Made by a program: the position numbers and the translations under genes. A stretch of 64,000 nt of DNA from contig JANCRA010000176.1 in the NCBI GenBank assembly GCA_024362935.1, positions 248,001 to 312,000 on the forward strand. Reading direction: 5' to 3'. The stretch is from Setophaga petechia (taxonomy: Eukaryota > Chordata > Aves > Passeriformes > Parulidae). Positions 39,656 to 52,417 of the stretch are shown one piece after another (the stretch's first letter is position 1; the number at the start of each line of letters is the position of its first letter). Under the pieces are notes generated by a model. That model had not been told where the DNA came from. It searched no databases and saw only the letters and a list, made by a program, of their open reading frames with translations.

Positions 39656-40477
39656 AATCCATGGGGCTGAGGAGCAGGGAGATGGAAAAGGAGAGGGAAA
39701 TAAAAATGGGATGAGGAGGAAATCTTGGAATTGGGAATGGCCAGGCTGCCCTTGGCCAGGGGCTGAGGCACCAGGATCTGTTCCTGTGCTGGGTCAGAAT
39801 TCCAGAATCACACCAAATGCTGGAGCTTCCCTTATTGTCTGTTTTTACCTCTTGGGGTACACTCAACAAAGCAAAAGCTTGTAAAGCATGTTGGCAAATG
39901 TAGTGGTTTTGGTTTGTTAATTTAGGATATTTTTTTAAAATTTTGAATTTTTTTTTTAATTTCAATTTTTTTTGGTTAATGTATTAAAGAGTGTGGTAGA
40001 TTTTGGAGTTGGTTAATTATTAATGTGTTAATTTTTTGTTGTGAGATAGATTTAGGAGAAAGTTAAAATAGGTTTAAAATTTTTAAAGGGTGTAAAGGAA
40101 ATTTTATTAATAGTTTCCAGGTTTGTTTTGTCTTTTAACATGTGCTTTTCACAGAAGCATGTTGTCCTGGCTCAGGCCCATGTCCAGCTTTTGAATGGTT
40201 GGAAGCTTTGTCTCACTTTTTTAAACATCTCTCTTGTAAAACTGTGCCAGCAAGTGTGATTGATTGTTTCCCCTGGGTGTGCAGAAGTCAAAACTCTGCT
40301 TGAAGAATTATCTACAGACACATGAATATTTTAAAATTTTCTAAAAGGTGGGTATTGGATAATATCTGTTTGCCATAGGTGTAAACTGTGCAACCCTCAA
40401 GGGCTGACAGCTCCTGTAGATCAGGAGGTTGTACAAATTGACAGGGTAAGCACCAATAATGGTTTTTATCTGACCTG

Positions 40478-40790
40478 CACAGAATCACAGAATCCCTGGG
40501 TTGGGAGAGCCCTCCAAGGCCATGGAGCCCACCCAGTGCCACATCCAGGCTGGTTCAACACCCCCAGGGCTGGTGACTGCACCACCTCCCCGGGCAGCCT
40601 TTCCAGAACTTTCTCCCCCTTGCTGGAAAAGCTTTTCCTGCTCTCCAAGCTGAATTTCCCTCAGGGCTCCTCTCAGGGTTTGTGTTCCAGCCCCTCTCCA
40701 GCCTCGCTGCCCCTCTGGCCCTGCTCAGTGCCCCAAGGTCCTTCCCAGGCTGAGGGGCCCGAGCTGGGCACAGCCCTGGAGCTGAGCCCT
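40478..40790 (-). mobile_element. CR1-type LINE 3' end, reverse orientation
   Basis: Begins with CACAGAATCACAGAATCCCT, the complement of the octamer-type CR1 3' terminus. It continues GGGAGAGCCCTCCAAGGCCA, GCCACATCCAGGCTGGTTCA and CTTTTCCTGCTCTCCAAGCT. Confidence 0.88.
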
Positions 40791-40799
40791 CCCCGTGCC

Positions 40800-41290
40800 C
40801 AGGGCAGGGCACAGAGACCACCATGGGCACCAGGGCACAGAGACCACCAGGGCACAGTGAGCACCATGGGCACCAGGGCACAGAGACCACCATGGCCACC
40901 AGGGCACAGTGACCACCATGGGCACAGTGACCACCATGGCACCAGGGCACAGAGACCACCATGGGCACCAGGGCACAGAGACCACCAGGGCACAGCGACC
41001 ACCATGGGCACAGAGACCACCATGGGCACCAGGGCACAGTGAGCACCAGGGCACAGAGACCACCAGGGCACAGTGACCACCATGGGCACCAGGGCACAGA
41101 GACCACCATGGGCACAGTGACCACCATGGCCACCAGGGCACAGTGACCCCCCTGCTCCTACTGCCACCCCATCCCTGTCACAGCCCTGGTGGCACTGGGT
41201 CCTTGGCACTGCGGGGCACAGTGACCCCCCTGCTGCTGCTGCCACCCCATCCCTGGCACAGCCAGCTGGCACTGGGTCCTCGGCCACCAG
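40800..41290. repeat. About 26 bp minisatellite with a flanking dimer
   Basis: Units of CACAGAGACCACCATGGGCA plus CCAGGG to about 41,145, followed by two copies of a roughly 75 bp unit containing CAGTGACCCCCCTGCT. Confidence 0.92.
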
Positions 41291-41454
41291 GGCACACCAG
41301 GGCTCCTGTCCTGCTGCCCACCAGGTCTCTCTGTGCCTGGCACTGCCCAGCCACACCAGTTCCTGCTGCTGCCCACCCTGAGGCTCCCCTGGCCCAGCCC
41401 CTCTCCCTCTCCTGCTGTCACTGAATTCCTGTGAAACCAAACTGAGAGAGCTTT

Positions 41455-41515
41455 ACCATCCCTCTCAACCCAAGCCATTCCCTGATTTTATAATGGTTCT
41501 GTGATTCACAGAGGA
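41455..41515 (+). mobile_element. Short CR1 3'-end remnant
   Basis: CATCCCTCTCAACCCAAGCC followed by ATGGTTCTGTGATTCACAGA matches the terminal part of CR1. Confidence 0.55.
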
Positions 41516-42389
41516 ATAATGGGGGAGAAATCCTTAAATGTCACAGCTGGGTGGAAAAATTTGTCATGCAAATTTTGAGGAAAACCTTGGGAGTATCAAA
41601 GCTCTTGTCGTGCTGTGGGGCACTTTTAAAACCCAAAGCTTTTTTTTCCTATTTTAGTTTTAATTTAACCTGTTGTGTGTGTGCATCTTGTGTTATTTTT
41701 GAGTGAAAAAATGCCAGATTTCATGCATTCAGCAGCTCTGCTTTTAACTGCTCATTCTTCCTTTTTTTTTTGACTGATATTCCTGGCAGGTGAATTTTGA
41801 AATGTCCTTCCATGTGTGGAACAGCTGCTTTGCAGATGATTTTTCAAACAGATCAATTGTTTTAGTCAACATCTGGAGAAAAAGAGAAAAGAGAGGAGGG
41901 AAAAATAATTTTTTTTTTGTTTTGTTTCTAATTGTCAAATAGGTTTGTGTGTTTCTCTTGGAATTTCTGTTCCTGGGGGACACAAAGAATCCATAAGGAC
42001 AGGGTAACAAAACCTCCACCCCCTTTCCTTTGTAAATACCTTTCCTACAGACTGCAGCCAGAATGTTTAAACTGAACCTGGTCCAAACTGATACAGTGTA
42101 GGAGGAAAAAGAAAAGGAGAGAAAATGTAAAAGTCAGAACAAGTTTCAGGTCTGGTTTGAAATTCTGATGTTGGGTGTGCACAGGAGGCAGAGCAGAGGT
42201 TTGGGGGAGCCATGTGGGAAGGGAACCTGTTCCAGGGTGGGTTGGGGTTGTGGGATGGGGAAGGGACTGGGATGGAGCCCTGGGCAGGAGAGAGGAATTG
42301 GAGCAGGGCACAGCCAGGGGGGTTTGGGTGGATGTGTTTGTTTATACAGCCATGGGGGGTGTGGGCTGGAAGGACCTTAAAGGTCTCTG

Positions 42390-42890
42390 ATTCCACAGGG
42401 GTGCCACCCGTGGTGCCAGACTTTGTCCCCAGGGTGCCACCCATGGTGCCAGGCTTTGTCCCCAGGGGTGCTACCTGTGCTGCCAAGCTTTGTCACTGAG
42501 GTGCCACCCATGGTGCCAGGCTTTGTCACCGGGGTGCCACCCGTGGTGCCAGGCTTTGTCCCCAGGGGTGCCACCCGTGGTGCCAGGCTTTGTCACTGAG
42601 GTGCCACCCGTGGTGCCAGGCTCGATCCCCGGGGGTGCCACCCATGGTGCCAGGCTTTGTCACTGAGGTGCCACCCGTGGTGCCAGGCTCGATCCCCGGG
42701 GGTGCTACCTGTGCTGCCAAGCTTTGTCACTGAGGTGCCACCCGTGGTGCCAGGCTTTGTCACTAGGGGTGCCACCTGTGGTGCCAGGCTTTATCGCTGG
42801 GGTTGCCACCCATGGTGCCAGACTTTGTCCCCGGGGTGCCACCTGTGGTGCCAGGCTTTGTCCCCAGGGGTACCACCTGTGGGGAGCTGT
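42390..42890. repeat. About 30-36 bp minisatellite
   Basis: Fourteen or so copies of GGTGCCACCCGTGGTGCCAG followed by GCTTTGTCACTGA or GCTTTGTCCCCAGG. Confidence 0.95.
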
Positions 42891-44150
42891 GTCGGGTTTG
42901 GGGAGCCGTGTTGGGTTTGGGGAGCTGTGTCTGCTCTGGGTTTGGGGAGCTGTGTCTGGTTTGGGGAGCCGTGTTGGGTTTGGGGAGCTGTGTCTGGTTT
43001 TGGGGAGCTGTGTCTGGTTTGGGGAGCCGTGTTGGGTTTGGGGAGCTGTGTCTGGTTTTGGGGAGCTGTGTCTGGTTTGGGGAGCCGTGTTGGGTTTGGG
43101 GAGCCGTGTCTCCTCTGGGGTTTTGGGGAGCTGTGTCTGGTTCTGGGTTTTCAGGACTGTGTGTGCTGTGGGATTTGGGGAACCGTATCTGCTCCTGGAG
43201 TTTGGGGAGCTGTGTCTGCTGCAGGGTTTGGGGAGCCGTGTTGGGTTTGGGGGGAGCTGTGTTGGGTTTGGGGAGCTGTTTTGGGTTTAGGGAGCTGTGT
43301 CTGGTTTTGGGGAGCTGTGTCTGGTTTTGGGGAGCCGTGTCTTCTCTGGGGTTTTGGGGAGCTGTGTCTGGTTCTGGGTTTGGGGAACCGTATCTGCCCC
43401 TGGATTTTGGGGAGCCGTGTCTGCTCTGGGTTTGGGGAGCTGTGTCTGGTTCTGGGTTTTCAGGACTGTGTGTGCTGTGGGATTTGGGCAGCTGTATCTA
43501 CCCCTGGATTTTGGGGAGCTGTGTCTGCTGCAGGGTTTGGGGAGCCGTGTTTGGTTTGGGGAGCTGTGTTGGGTTTGGGGAGCTGTGTCTGGTTTGGGAG
43601 CTGTTTTGGGTTTGGGGAGCTGTGTCTGGTTCTGGGTTTGGGGAGCCGTGTCTGATTTTGGGGAGCTGTGTCTGGTTTGGGGAGCTGTGTTGGGTTTGGG
43701 GAGTCATGTCTTCTCTGGGGTTTTGGGGAGCTGTGTCTGGTTCTGGGTTTTCAGGACTGTGAGTACTGTGGGATTTGGGGGGCTGTATCTGCCCCTGGAT
43801 TTTGGGGAGCCGTGTCTGCTCTGGGTTTGGGGAGCCATGTCTCCTCTGGATATTGAGGAACCATGTCTGCTCTGGGTTTTGGGGAGCTCTGTCTGCTCTG
43901 GGTTTTGGGGAGCTCTGTCTGCTCTGGGTTTGGGGAGCTGTGTCTGCTCTGGGTTTTGGGGAGCTGTGTCTGCTCTGGGTTTTGGGGAGCTGTGTCTGCT
44001 CTGGGTTTTTGGGAGCTGTGTCTGCTCTGGGTTTTTGGGAGCTCTGTCTGCTCTGGATTTTGGGGAGCCGTGTCTGGTTTGGGGAGCTGTGTCTGCTCTG
44101 GGTTTTTGGGAGCCGTGTCTGCTCTGGGTTTTGGGGAGCTGCTCCTGTGG
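42890..44150. repeat. GGGTTTGGGGAGCTGTGTCT array, about 1.26 kb
   Basis: Short units of about 20-30 bp (TTTGGGGAGCTGTGTCTGCT) group into longer imperfect blocks. For example, a TCAGGACTGTG block recurs at about 43,153, 43,460 and 43,752. The long open frames here are artefacts. Confidence 0.95.
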
Positions 44151-44659
44151 GTACAGAACAAACAGGAGCAGACAAAGGCAGGACACTGAAGGGAGCCCCG
44201 AGGCGTTTTGGGGAGAAGGCCCAGCTGCAGATCAGGGCTTGCACAGGTTTGGAGAGCTCCAGGGGCCTCCAGATGGGCAGATAGGGAAGAGCTGGGAGCT
44301 GGAGCTGGGAGCTGATCCCAGGAGAAGCAGCACAGCAGGGCTGGCTGATGCCTGTGTGAAGGGAGGTGTCTGGGATGGTTCATTCTTCAGCAGCAGCAGG
44401 CACAGAAGGGCTGCGTGTCAGTTCCTGACAGGAGGAGAAAAACACTTCAGTTCCTGCTTTCCTGGCTCCTTCCTGGCCTCAAACACTGCACTGGAGGGGC
44501 TTTGTTGCTGGAGCTCTTGTGGTCTGGGTTTCACCATGGATGTCCCAGCCCAAATCTCACCCAAACAGCAGAGGGAAAACCCAGGAGACACCAACTCTGA
44601 TTGTTCAGGAAGGGTCTTGGATCCACTCCTCAGGCTGGGTGGGTTTCAGAGGGTTCTGG

Positions 44660-44935
44660 GCTCTGCATCCCTGGCAATGCCCAAGGCCAGGCTGGACACT
44701 GGGGCTGGAGCAGCTTGGGACAGTGGGAGGTGTCCCTGCCATGGCAGGGGTGGCACTGGGACAGTGGGAGGTGTCCCTGCCATGGCAGGGGTGGCACTGG
44801 GACAGTGGGAGATGTCCCTGCCATGGCAGGGTGGCACTGGGACAGTGGGAGGTGTCCCTGCCATGGCAGGGTGGCACTGGAGGAGCTCTGGGGTCCCTTC
44901 CAGCACAGGGATCCACTCATCTGTGGGGTGGAAGG
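44660..44935 (+). mobile_element. CR1 3' fragment with internal 41 bp expansion
   Basis: CATCCCTGGCAATGCCCAAG and GTGTCCCTGCCATGGCAGGG mark CR1. From 44,717 to 44,880 the segment from GGGACAGTGGGAGGTG to GTGGCACT is repeated four times. Confidence 0.85.
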
Positions 44936-46470
44936 GGCGTTGGAAGCAGGGAAATGAGGAACAGAAAATCCTCCTGTGCCTGGCCAGGGCTGGATTTGGT
45001 TTTGGGATGATCTGGGGCAAATCCCCCCAAGGCCAGGCAGTGCTTGTGCTGTGCTGTTTGAAGATCATTGCAATTCCAGGAGAGATGAAATCAGCATCCA
45101 CTCCATGTTCCAGGAGAGCTTTTGTCTGGCATCTCCCTCTAAGCTCCCCAAACGCTCCCTGCTGCATCAGTCCCTGCTCCAGGTTTGTTTCCTGCCTGGT
45201 TTCTCTGCCTGGACCCCAGCCAGCCATTCCCACCCCCAAACTGCTGCAGCATCCCCTGCAAACCCTGCCCAGTGCCAGCCCAGGGATTCATTTCCGGACA
45301 TCTGAGGGGGAAATGGATCCTGAGAGGACGGGAAGGAGCTCTTGGGTGTGCAGGGAGTTTGCTCCCAGCTGTGCTCACGCTGTTCCAGGATATCTTTTGA
45401 GCTTTTCAAAGGGAGCAGCCCCCAGATGAGAAAAGGGTTTTTAGTTCTTTCTAAAGCAGTTATTTTTTTGTCTCACATAAAATCGGCGATGACTCAAGCA
45501 CCCATAAAAGCGTCTGGCAGAATTCTCGGGCTCTGAAGTTCCGCAGTGCATTGCTTGTAAATGTCATTTTTGTGGGAGCTTCTTCATGTGCACTCGGGTT
45601 CTTTGAGACAGGGCAGAGCCTCTGAGATCCACTTTGCAGCACTGACTGAGGAATGGTTTTGGCTGATTTCAGGAAAGGATCCTGCACGAGGCTCGGGTTA
45701 TCTGCTCACCACAGCAGAGGAGCTGTTGGGTAACTCCGAGTGCCAAGAACTTTCTGTGCTTTGCTTTTCATTCTTCTTTTTTTTTTTTTTTTTTTTTTTT
45801 TAATTTTTTAATATAAATAAGCTGAAACATTTTCTGGTTTCTCTGCAGCAGAATGACCACAGATGAGTCACGGGGCTGCCTGAACATGTCAAGCATTTTC
45901 AGTGCTCCTTGTGATACATTTCTGGGTGTCTCACCCTCTCTGATCTGCTGAGCATGAGGAAGCTGTGCTTGGGTCAGGCCCCGTGAAAACTCCAACCAAA
46001 AGCTGCTTTGGAGCTGGAGTGGGGATTGTGATGCTGTGCCTGATTCATGGAGTGATTTTGGGTGGGATTTTTCAATTCCCTAGCTTGGGTTGCTTGAGGA
46101 GAGCTGAGTAGGTGTGTGCAGAGACCTGCGGAGCTTCCTGGCCGAATCCCAGCCCAGACAAAGCTCTCCTTGTTCCCGGGGCCTCCCAGCTGCTTTTTCT
46201 GCTGTTTTTTTGTTCTCTGGTTCTTTTTTTCTGCTGTTTGTTTGTTCTCTGGGGTTTCTTTTCTGCTGTTTGTTTGTTCTCTGTGCCCTGCCCTCCGTTG
46301 TGGCTGTGCAGCACTGGGGGCTGTGCTTAAAGGGACACTTCAGTCCCAGGGCTGGGCTGCAGCTCTGCCCCGTTCAGCTGCTCCCCAGCAGGGTGGAAAA
46401 CCCAGAACCCTTGGAAACATTGGGAATTTTGGTCTTTATCCAGCAGGTGGAACGTGTTGGGGGTGTATCC
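44936..46470. other. AHCYL2 intron 1 stretch without recognised genes
   Basis: Holds a poly-T run at 45,776-45,801 and three roughly 35 bp copies of a CTGCTGTTTGTTTGTTCTCT-type unit at 46,196-46,290. Nothing else was identified. Confidence 0.5.
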
Positions 46471-46479
46471 ACCACAGAT

Positions 46480-47060
46480 CATGGGATGGGATGGGTGGGA
46501 AGGACCCCAAAGTCCCCCCAGTGCCACCCCTGCCATGGCAGGGACCCCTCCCACTGTGCCATCTGCTCCAGCCCCAGTGCCCAGCCTGGCCTTGGGCACT
46601 GCAGGGATCAGGGGCAGCCCCAGCTGCTCTGGGAATCCCTTCCCAAAATCCCAGCCCAGTCTCCCTCTCCAGGCAATTCCCTCCATTCCCAGCTCTCCCA
46701 GCCTGGCATTGGATCCATCCCCACCCCGACTCCTCTCTGGGAAGGAATTTTGGGATCCGGGGGCTTCACTGGGAATCTCAGGGCTCCAGGAAGGGTCTCC
46801 CTTCCCTTTGCCATCCCCAACTTGCATCAAAATCCCTGGGGATGGATTCTGAGTGTCCCAAATCCCAGAATGGTTTGGGTGGGAAGGGACCTTCAAGCCC
46901 ATCCCATTGCAGCCCCCACCATCCCAGGCTGCTCCAACCCTTCCTTGGCCATTGCAGGGATCAGGGGCAGCCCCAGCTGCTCTGGGAATCCCTTCCCAAA
47001 ATCCCACCTTGGGCATCCCAGGGGCAGCCCCAGCTGCTCTGGGAATTCCATCCCCACCCT
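46480..47060 (-). mobile_element. Composite CR1 block, reverse orientation
   Basis: Two CR1 3' ends flank a non-CR1 middle. The block is nearly identical, in opposite orientation, to 58,205-58,715. Confidence 0.82.
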
Positions 47061-47439
47061 CCCAGCCAGGAATTCCTCCCCACATCTCCCTTTCCTCCAA
47101 TCTGCAGCCATTCCTGTGTCCTGTCCCTCCATCCCTTCTCCCAGCTCCCTCCCCTGATATTTTCCTGACCTGGTGCAGCTCTCCTCAAACAATTTGGCTT
47201 GGCTTTAATTTCACCTTAATTAAAAAATCCTCCCAAGTTTTGGGTTTATTTGGAGTCAGTGGCACGGGGCTGGAGCAGTTGGATGGAGAATTCCTCAGTA
47301 ATTGACTTTATGCTGGTGTTTTTGTCTTGTCCCTGCTTGTTCCAGCCATAATTCCCATTATTTTATAGTGAAACACTGAGGAAAATGTGGATGGAATTTT
47401 GGGATCCTGGACTCTGGATTCCCCCAGCCTCCATTTCCC

Positions 47440-47445
47440 ATCCTT

Positions 47446-47502
<57 letters not shown>

Positions 47503-47652
47503 CTCCACATCCAAATTCAGTGATAAATCTCATTCCTCACTCAGATAGTAATGATAATAATAATAATAATAATATTAATAATAATAATAATAATAATAGT
47601 AATAATAATAATCTCCACATCCAAATTCGGTGACAAATCTCATTCCTCACTC

Positions 47653-47695
<43 letters not shown>

Positions 47696-47740
47696 CTCCA
47701 CATCCAAATTCAGTGATAAATCTCATTCCTCACTCAGATA

Positions 47741-47786
<46 letters not shown>

Positions 47787-47925
47787 CTCCACATCCAAAA
47801 TTCAGTAACAGATCTCATTCCTCACTTCACTCAGATAATAATAATAAAATAATAATAATAGTAATAATAATAATAATAATAATAATCTCCACATCCAAAT
47901 GCAGTGATAAATCTCATTCCTCACT
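47440..47925. repeat. Higher-order AAT array, five units of about 100 bp
   Basis: Each unit joins an (AAT) tract to TCTCCACATCCAAATTCAGT plus CTCATTCCTCACTC. Tracts lie near 47,447, 47,548, 47,651, 47,737 and 47,838. Confidence 0.95.
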
Positions 47926-48159
47926 CATTAATTCATGTCTGGCTGGAATTTTTTTCCTTGTTTTTTTTTGATTCCTGGCCAATTTATGGCAAATATCAAC
48001 CAAATCATTCTCCAGCAAATTAATCACCCTCGTCAAGCATGTCCTCATTTTCCCCCCTGTGAGCACAGAGCAACACAAGAGTCAGTTTTGATTTTTAATT
48101 ACTTTTTTTCTTTCTCTGCTTGGCCTCTTTTGTTTTGGCCTTGTCAGGGAGGCCCACAG

Positions 48160-49335
48160 AAGTGGAAGGTGGAAATTTGTGGTAGGAAACGGAATTTTGT
48201 CATGGAGGGATGGGATTTTGTGGTGGAAAAAGAAATTTTGGGGTGGAAGATGGGATTTTGGGGGTGGAAAATGGAATTTCATAGTGGAAGATGGAATTTC
48301 ATAGTGGAAGAAGAAATTTTGGGGTGGAAGATGGGATTTTTGGGGTGGAAAATGGAATTTCATAGTGGAAGATGGAATTTCATAGTGGAAAGTGAAATCT
48401 GACATGAGAAATGGAATTTTGTGGTGGAAGATGGAAATTTGTGATGGAAAATGGAATTTTGCTGTGGAAGGTGGAAATTTGTGATAGGATATGGAATTTT
48501 GTGGTGGAAGATGGAATTTCATTGTGGAAAATGGAAATCTGTCCTGAGAAATGGGATTTTGTCATGAAAAATGGAACTTTGTCATGGAAGGTGGGACTTT
48601 GTCATGGGAAATGAAATTTTGTGATGGAAGATGGGAATTTCGTTGTGGAAGATGGAAATTTGTCATGAGAAATGGAATTTTGTCTTGAAAAATGGAATTT
48701 TTCCATGGAAGGTGGAACTTTGTCTTGGGAGGTGAGAAACTTCATCATGGGATATGGAATTTTGTGGTGGAAGATGGAATTTCATTGTGGAAAATGGAGA
48801 TTTATCATGGGAGATGGAATTTTTGCTGTGATAATTGAATTTTGCCATGGAAGGTGGAATTTCATCATGGAGAATGGAAATCTTTCGTGGCAAATGGAAT
48901 TTTGTGGTTGAAGATGGAAATTTGTCATGGAAGATGGAATTTCATTGTGGGGAAATGGAAATTTGTCATGAGAAATGGAATTTTGCCATGGAAGGTGAAA
49001 CTTCATCATGGGATATGGAATTTTGTGGGTGGGAGGTAGAAACTTGCAGTGGGAAATGGAATTTTGCTGTGGAAGATGGAATTTTGTGGTGGGAAATTGA
49101 ATTTTGTCGTGGGAAGATGGAATTTGTAATGGAAAATGGAGTTTTATCATGAGAGATGGAATTTTGTCATGAAAAGTGGAATTTTGTCGTGGAAAATGGA
49201 GTTTTGTCTTGGAAGATGGAATTCTGCAGAGGAAAATGGAATTCTGACATGGGAAATGGAATTGTGCAATGAGAAATGGAATTGTGCAGTGGGAAATGGA
49301 ATTTTTCAGTGGGAAATGGAATTGTGCCTGATCCA
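48160..49335. repeat. About 20 bp GGAATTTTGTGGTGGAAGAT array, 1.2 kb
   Basis: About 55 imperfect units of the GATGGAATTTTGTCATGGAA type. It grades into the non-repetitive spacer before the next array. Confidence 0.95.
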
Positions 49336-49429
49336 AAGGCTCCCAATGGAATTTGCCCCCAGGCCTGGCTCTGTGCCAGCCCCAGCCCGTGGTTCCAGCC
49401 CTGACCCCGCTGGGAATTCCCATTGCTGC

Positions 49430-51375
49430 CATTCCCCATTCCCCATTCCCCATTCCCCATTCCCCATTCCCCATTCCCCATTCCAGCCATTCCCATTCCC
49501 CATTCCCCATTCCCATTCCCCATTCCCCATTGCTGCCATTCCCATTCCCCATTCCCCATTGCTGCCATTCCCCATTCCCCATTCCCCATTCCAGCCATTC
49601 CCCATTCCAGCCATTCCCCATTCCCCATTCCAGCCATTCCCCATTTCCAGCCATTCCCCATTCCAGCCATTCCCCATTCCCCATTCCCCATTGCTGCCAT
49701 TCCCCATTCCCCATTCCCATTCCCCATTCCAGCCATTCCAGCCATTCCCCATTCCCATTGCTGCCATTCCCCATTCCCCATTCCCCATTCCCATTCCCAT
49801 TCCAGCCATTCCCCATTCCCCCATTCCCATTCCAGCCATTCCCCATTCCCCATTCCCCCATTCCCATTCAGCCATTCCCCATTCCCCATTCCCCATTCCC
49901 CATTCCAGCCATTCCCCCATTCCCCATTCCCCATTCCCCATTCCAGCCATTCCCCATTCCCCATTCCCATTCCCCATTCCCCATTCCCCATTCCCCATTG
50001 CTGCCATTCCCCATTCCAGCCATTCCCCATTCCCCATTCCCCATTCCAGCCATTCCCCATTCCCCATTCCCCATTCCAGCCATTCCCCATTCCCATTCCC
50101 CATTCCCCATTCCAGCCATTCCCCATTCCCCATTCCCCATTCCCCATTCCCATTCCCCATTCCCCATTCCCCATTCCCATTCCAGCCATTCCCCATTCCC
50201 CATTCCCCATTCCCCATTCCCCATTCCCCATTGCTGCCATTCCCCATTCCCCCATTCCCCATTCCCCATTCCCCATTCCAGCCATTCCCCATTCCCCATT
50301 CCCATTCCAGCCATTCCCCATTCCCCATTCAGCCATTCCCCATTCCCCATTCCCCATTCCCCATTCCCCATTCCCATTCCAGCCATTCCCCATTCCCCAT
50401 TCCCCATTCCCCATTCCCCATTTCCCATTCCCCATTCCCCATTCCCCATTCCCCATTCCCCATTCCCCCATTCCCATTCCCCATTCCCCATTCCCCATTC
50501 CCCATTCCCATTCCCCATTCCCATTCCCCATTCCCCATTCCCCATTCCCATTCCCCCATTCCCCATTCCCCATTCCCCATTCCCCATTCCCCATTCCCCA
50601 TTCCCCATTCCAGCCATTCCCCATTCCCCATTCCCCATTCCCCATTCCCCATTCCCCCATTCCAGCCATTCCAGCCATTCCCCATTCCCATTCCAGCCAT
50701 TCCAGCCATTCCCCATTCCCATTCCCCATTCCCCATTCCCCATTCCCCATTCCCATTCCAGCCATTCCCCATTCCCCATTCCCCATTCCCATTCCCCATT
50801 CCCCCCCATTCCCCATTCCCCATTCCCATTCCCCATTCCCATTCCCCATTCCCCATTCCCCATTCCCCATTCCAGCCATTCCAGCCATTCCCCCCATTCC
50901 AGCCATTCCAGCCATTCCCCATTCCCCATTCCCCCATTCCCATTCCAGCCATTCCCCATTCCAGCCATTCCCCATTCCCCATTCCCCATTCCCCATTCCC
51001 CATTCCCCATTCCCTATTCCCATTCCTCATTCCCCATTCCCCATTTCCCCATTTCCCCATTCCCCATTCCCCATTCCCCATTCCCCATTCCCCATTCCCC
51101 ATTTCCCCATTTCCCCATTCCCCATTCCCCATTCCCCATTCCCCATTCCCATTCCCTATTCCCATTCCCCATTCCCCATTTCCCCATTCCCCATTCCCGA
51201 TTCCCCATTCCCATTCCAGCCATTCCCCATTCCCCATTCCCCCATTCCCCATTCCCCATTTCCCCATTCCCCATTCCCCATTCCCCATTCCCATTCCAGC
51301 CATTCCCCATTCCCCATTCCCCATTCCCCATTCCCCATTCCCTATTCCCATTCCCCATTCCCCATTCCCATTCCA
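49430..51375. repeat. CCCCATTC array, about 1.95 kb
   Basis: An octamer/heptamer array of CCCCATTC with regular CCAGCCATTC and occasional TGCTGCCATT insertions. Open frames up to about 800 codons exist in several frames on both strands because stop codons are rare in the motif. Confidence 0.98.
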
Positions 51376-52039
51376 GCCCTGTGTTCCTGCTCCCTCCACC
51401 CACCCCCTGCATTTCCCCAGCTCCTGCTCGGGTTCATTTGCAGTCCCAGGTCCTGCTCATCCATCAGTGCCAGGGTTTGGCAGCAGGAGAGGCAGGAATG
51501 GCTCTGCTTGCCCTCCGGGGGGCTGTAAATCATTTTCCAATTAGGAAAGGAGCCTGCCCCTGCATCCCACGGGATTTTCCAGGCTGAGAAATGCTCCTGC
51601 CACTCTGCTCTTGCAGCACTTTCAGATCACAAACCATAAAAAATGCGTTTGCAGCAGGATTTTTGCCCAATTGGATTTTTTTAGGGTTAAAAAAAATATG
51701 TATAGAAAATGTGATGTTGTGGTAATTGAAGCCATCAAAAGCTCCGGGGTAATTAAGATTTTATTAAAGCAACGAGGAGGAGCAAAGGGAATGTTTTATT
51801 TGGAAGGTCACACAAACTCTGCTGCCTCCTTTATTTGTTGTGTGTTTATTCCAGTTTGGAGGGGTAAATCCTGGAAATTCCAGTGTCTGGAAATACCCAC
51901 ATTTCCCAAAAAAAAAACCCCCAAAAAACCCAAACCACCTTAGGCCTGGTTTGTGCTCCTCAGGGAAGGGAAATGGGTTTTCCACTGGTAAATTTGGGAT
52001 AAAATCATTGAGGGAATGATGTGAGAAGATGGGATTGGG

Positions 52040-52200
52040 GAAGGAATTCCTGGCTGGAATGGAATTCCCAGAGCAGCTGGAACCCCTGGGAGTGTCCAGG
52101 GAAAATCTGGGAATGACTTGGGGCAGCCTGGGGCAGTGGAAGGTGTCCCTGGAGGGGCTTTGGGGTCATTCCCACCCAAACCTTTCCCAATTTTCCCTCT
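52040..52200 (+). mobile_element. CR1 3' fragment
   Basis: GGAATTCCTGGCTGGAATGG, GGAAGGTGTCCCTGGAGGGG and CATTCCCACCCAAACC occur in CR1 order. Confidence 0.7.
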
Positions 52201-52417
52201 TTTCTGAGCCTGCACACAGAGGGTGGGAACAGTCCCCTCAAACAGCCCATCCCGAGCTGGCAGGGAGGAAACCATGGAATCCATGGAGAATTCCCTCCCA
52301 GCAGGCTGGATCCATGGGAAAAGCAGAATTTCCAAGGAATTGTTGTGGTTTTAGGGGATTAAATCCAAGCAGAACAAAGCCATGCCCTGGATTTCAGATC
52401 TTTGAGCCTGAAGATTT

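Noticed and set aside
42890..44150. Telomere-like GGGTTTGGGG sequence
   Set aside because: The motif is part of a longer GGGTTTGGGGAGCTGTGTCT unit and lacks TTAGGG periodicity.
43297..45429. A 710-codon open frame
   Set aside because: The first 850 bases are GGGTTTGGGGAGC array and the rest crosses a CR1 fragment. No protein family is recognisable.
49136..51544. Open frames of several hundred codons on both strands
   Set aside because: They coincide with the CCCCATTC array, exist in several frames at once and encode only Pro/His/Ser or Trp/Gly/Met repeats. This is period-driven absence of stops, not genes.
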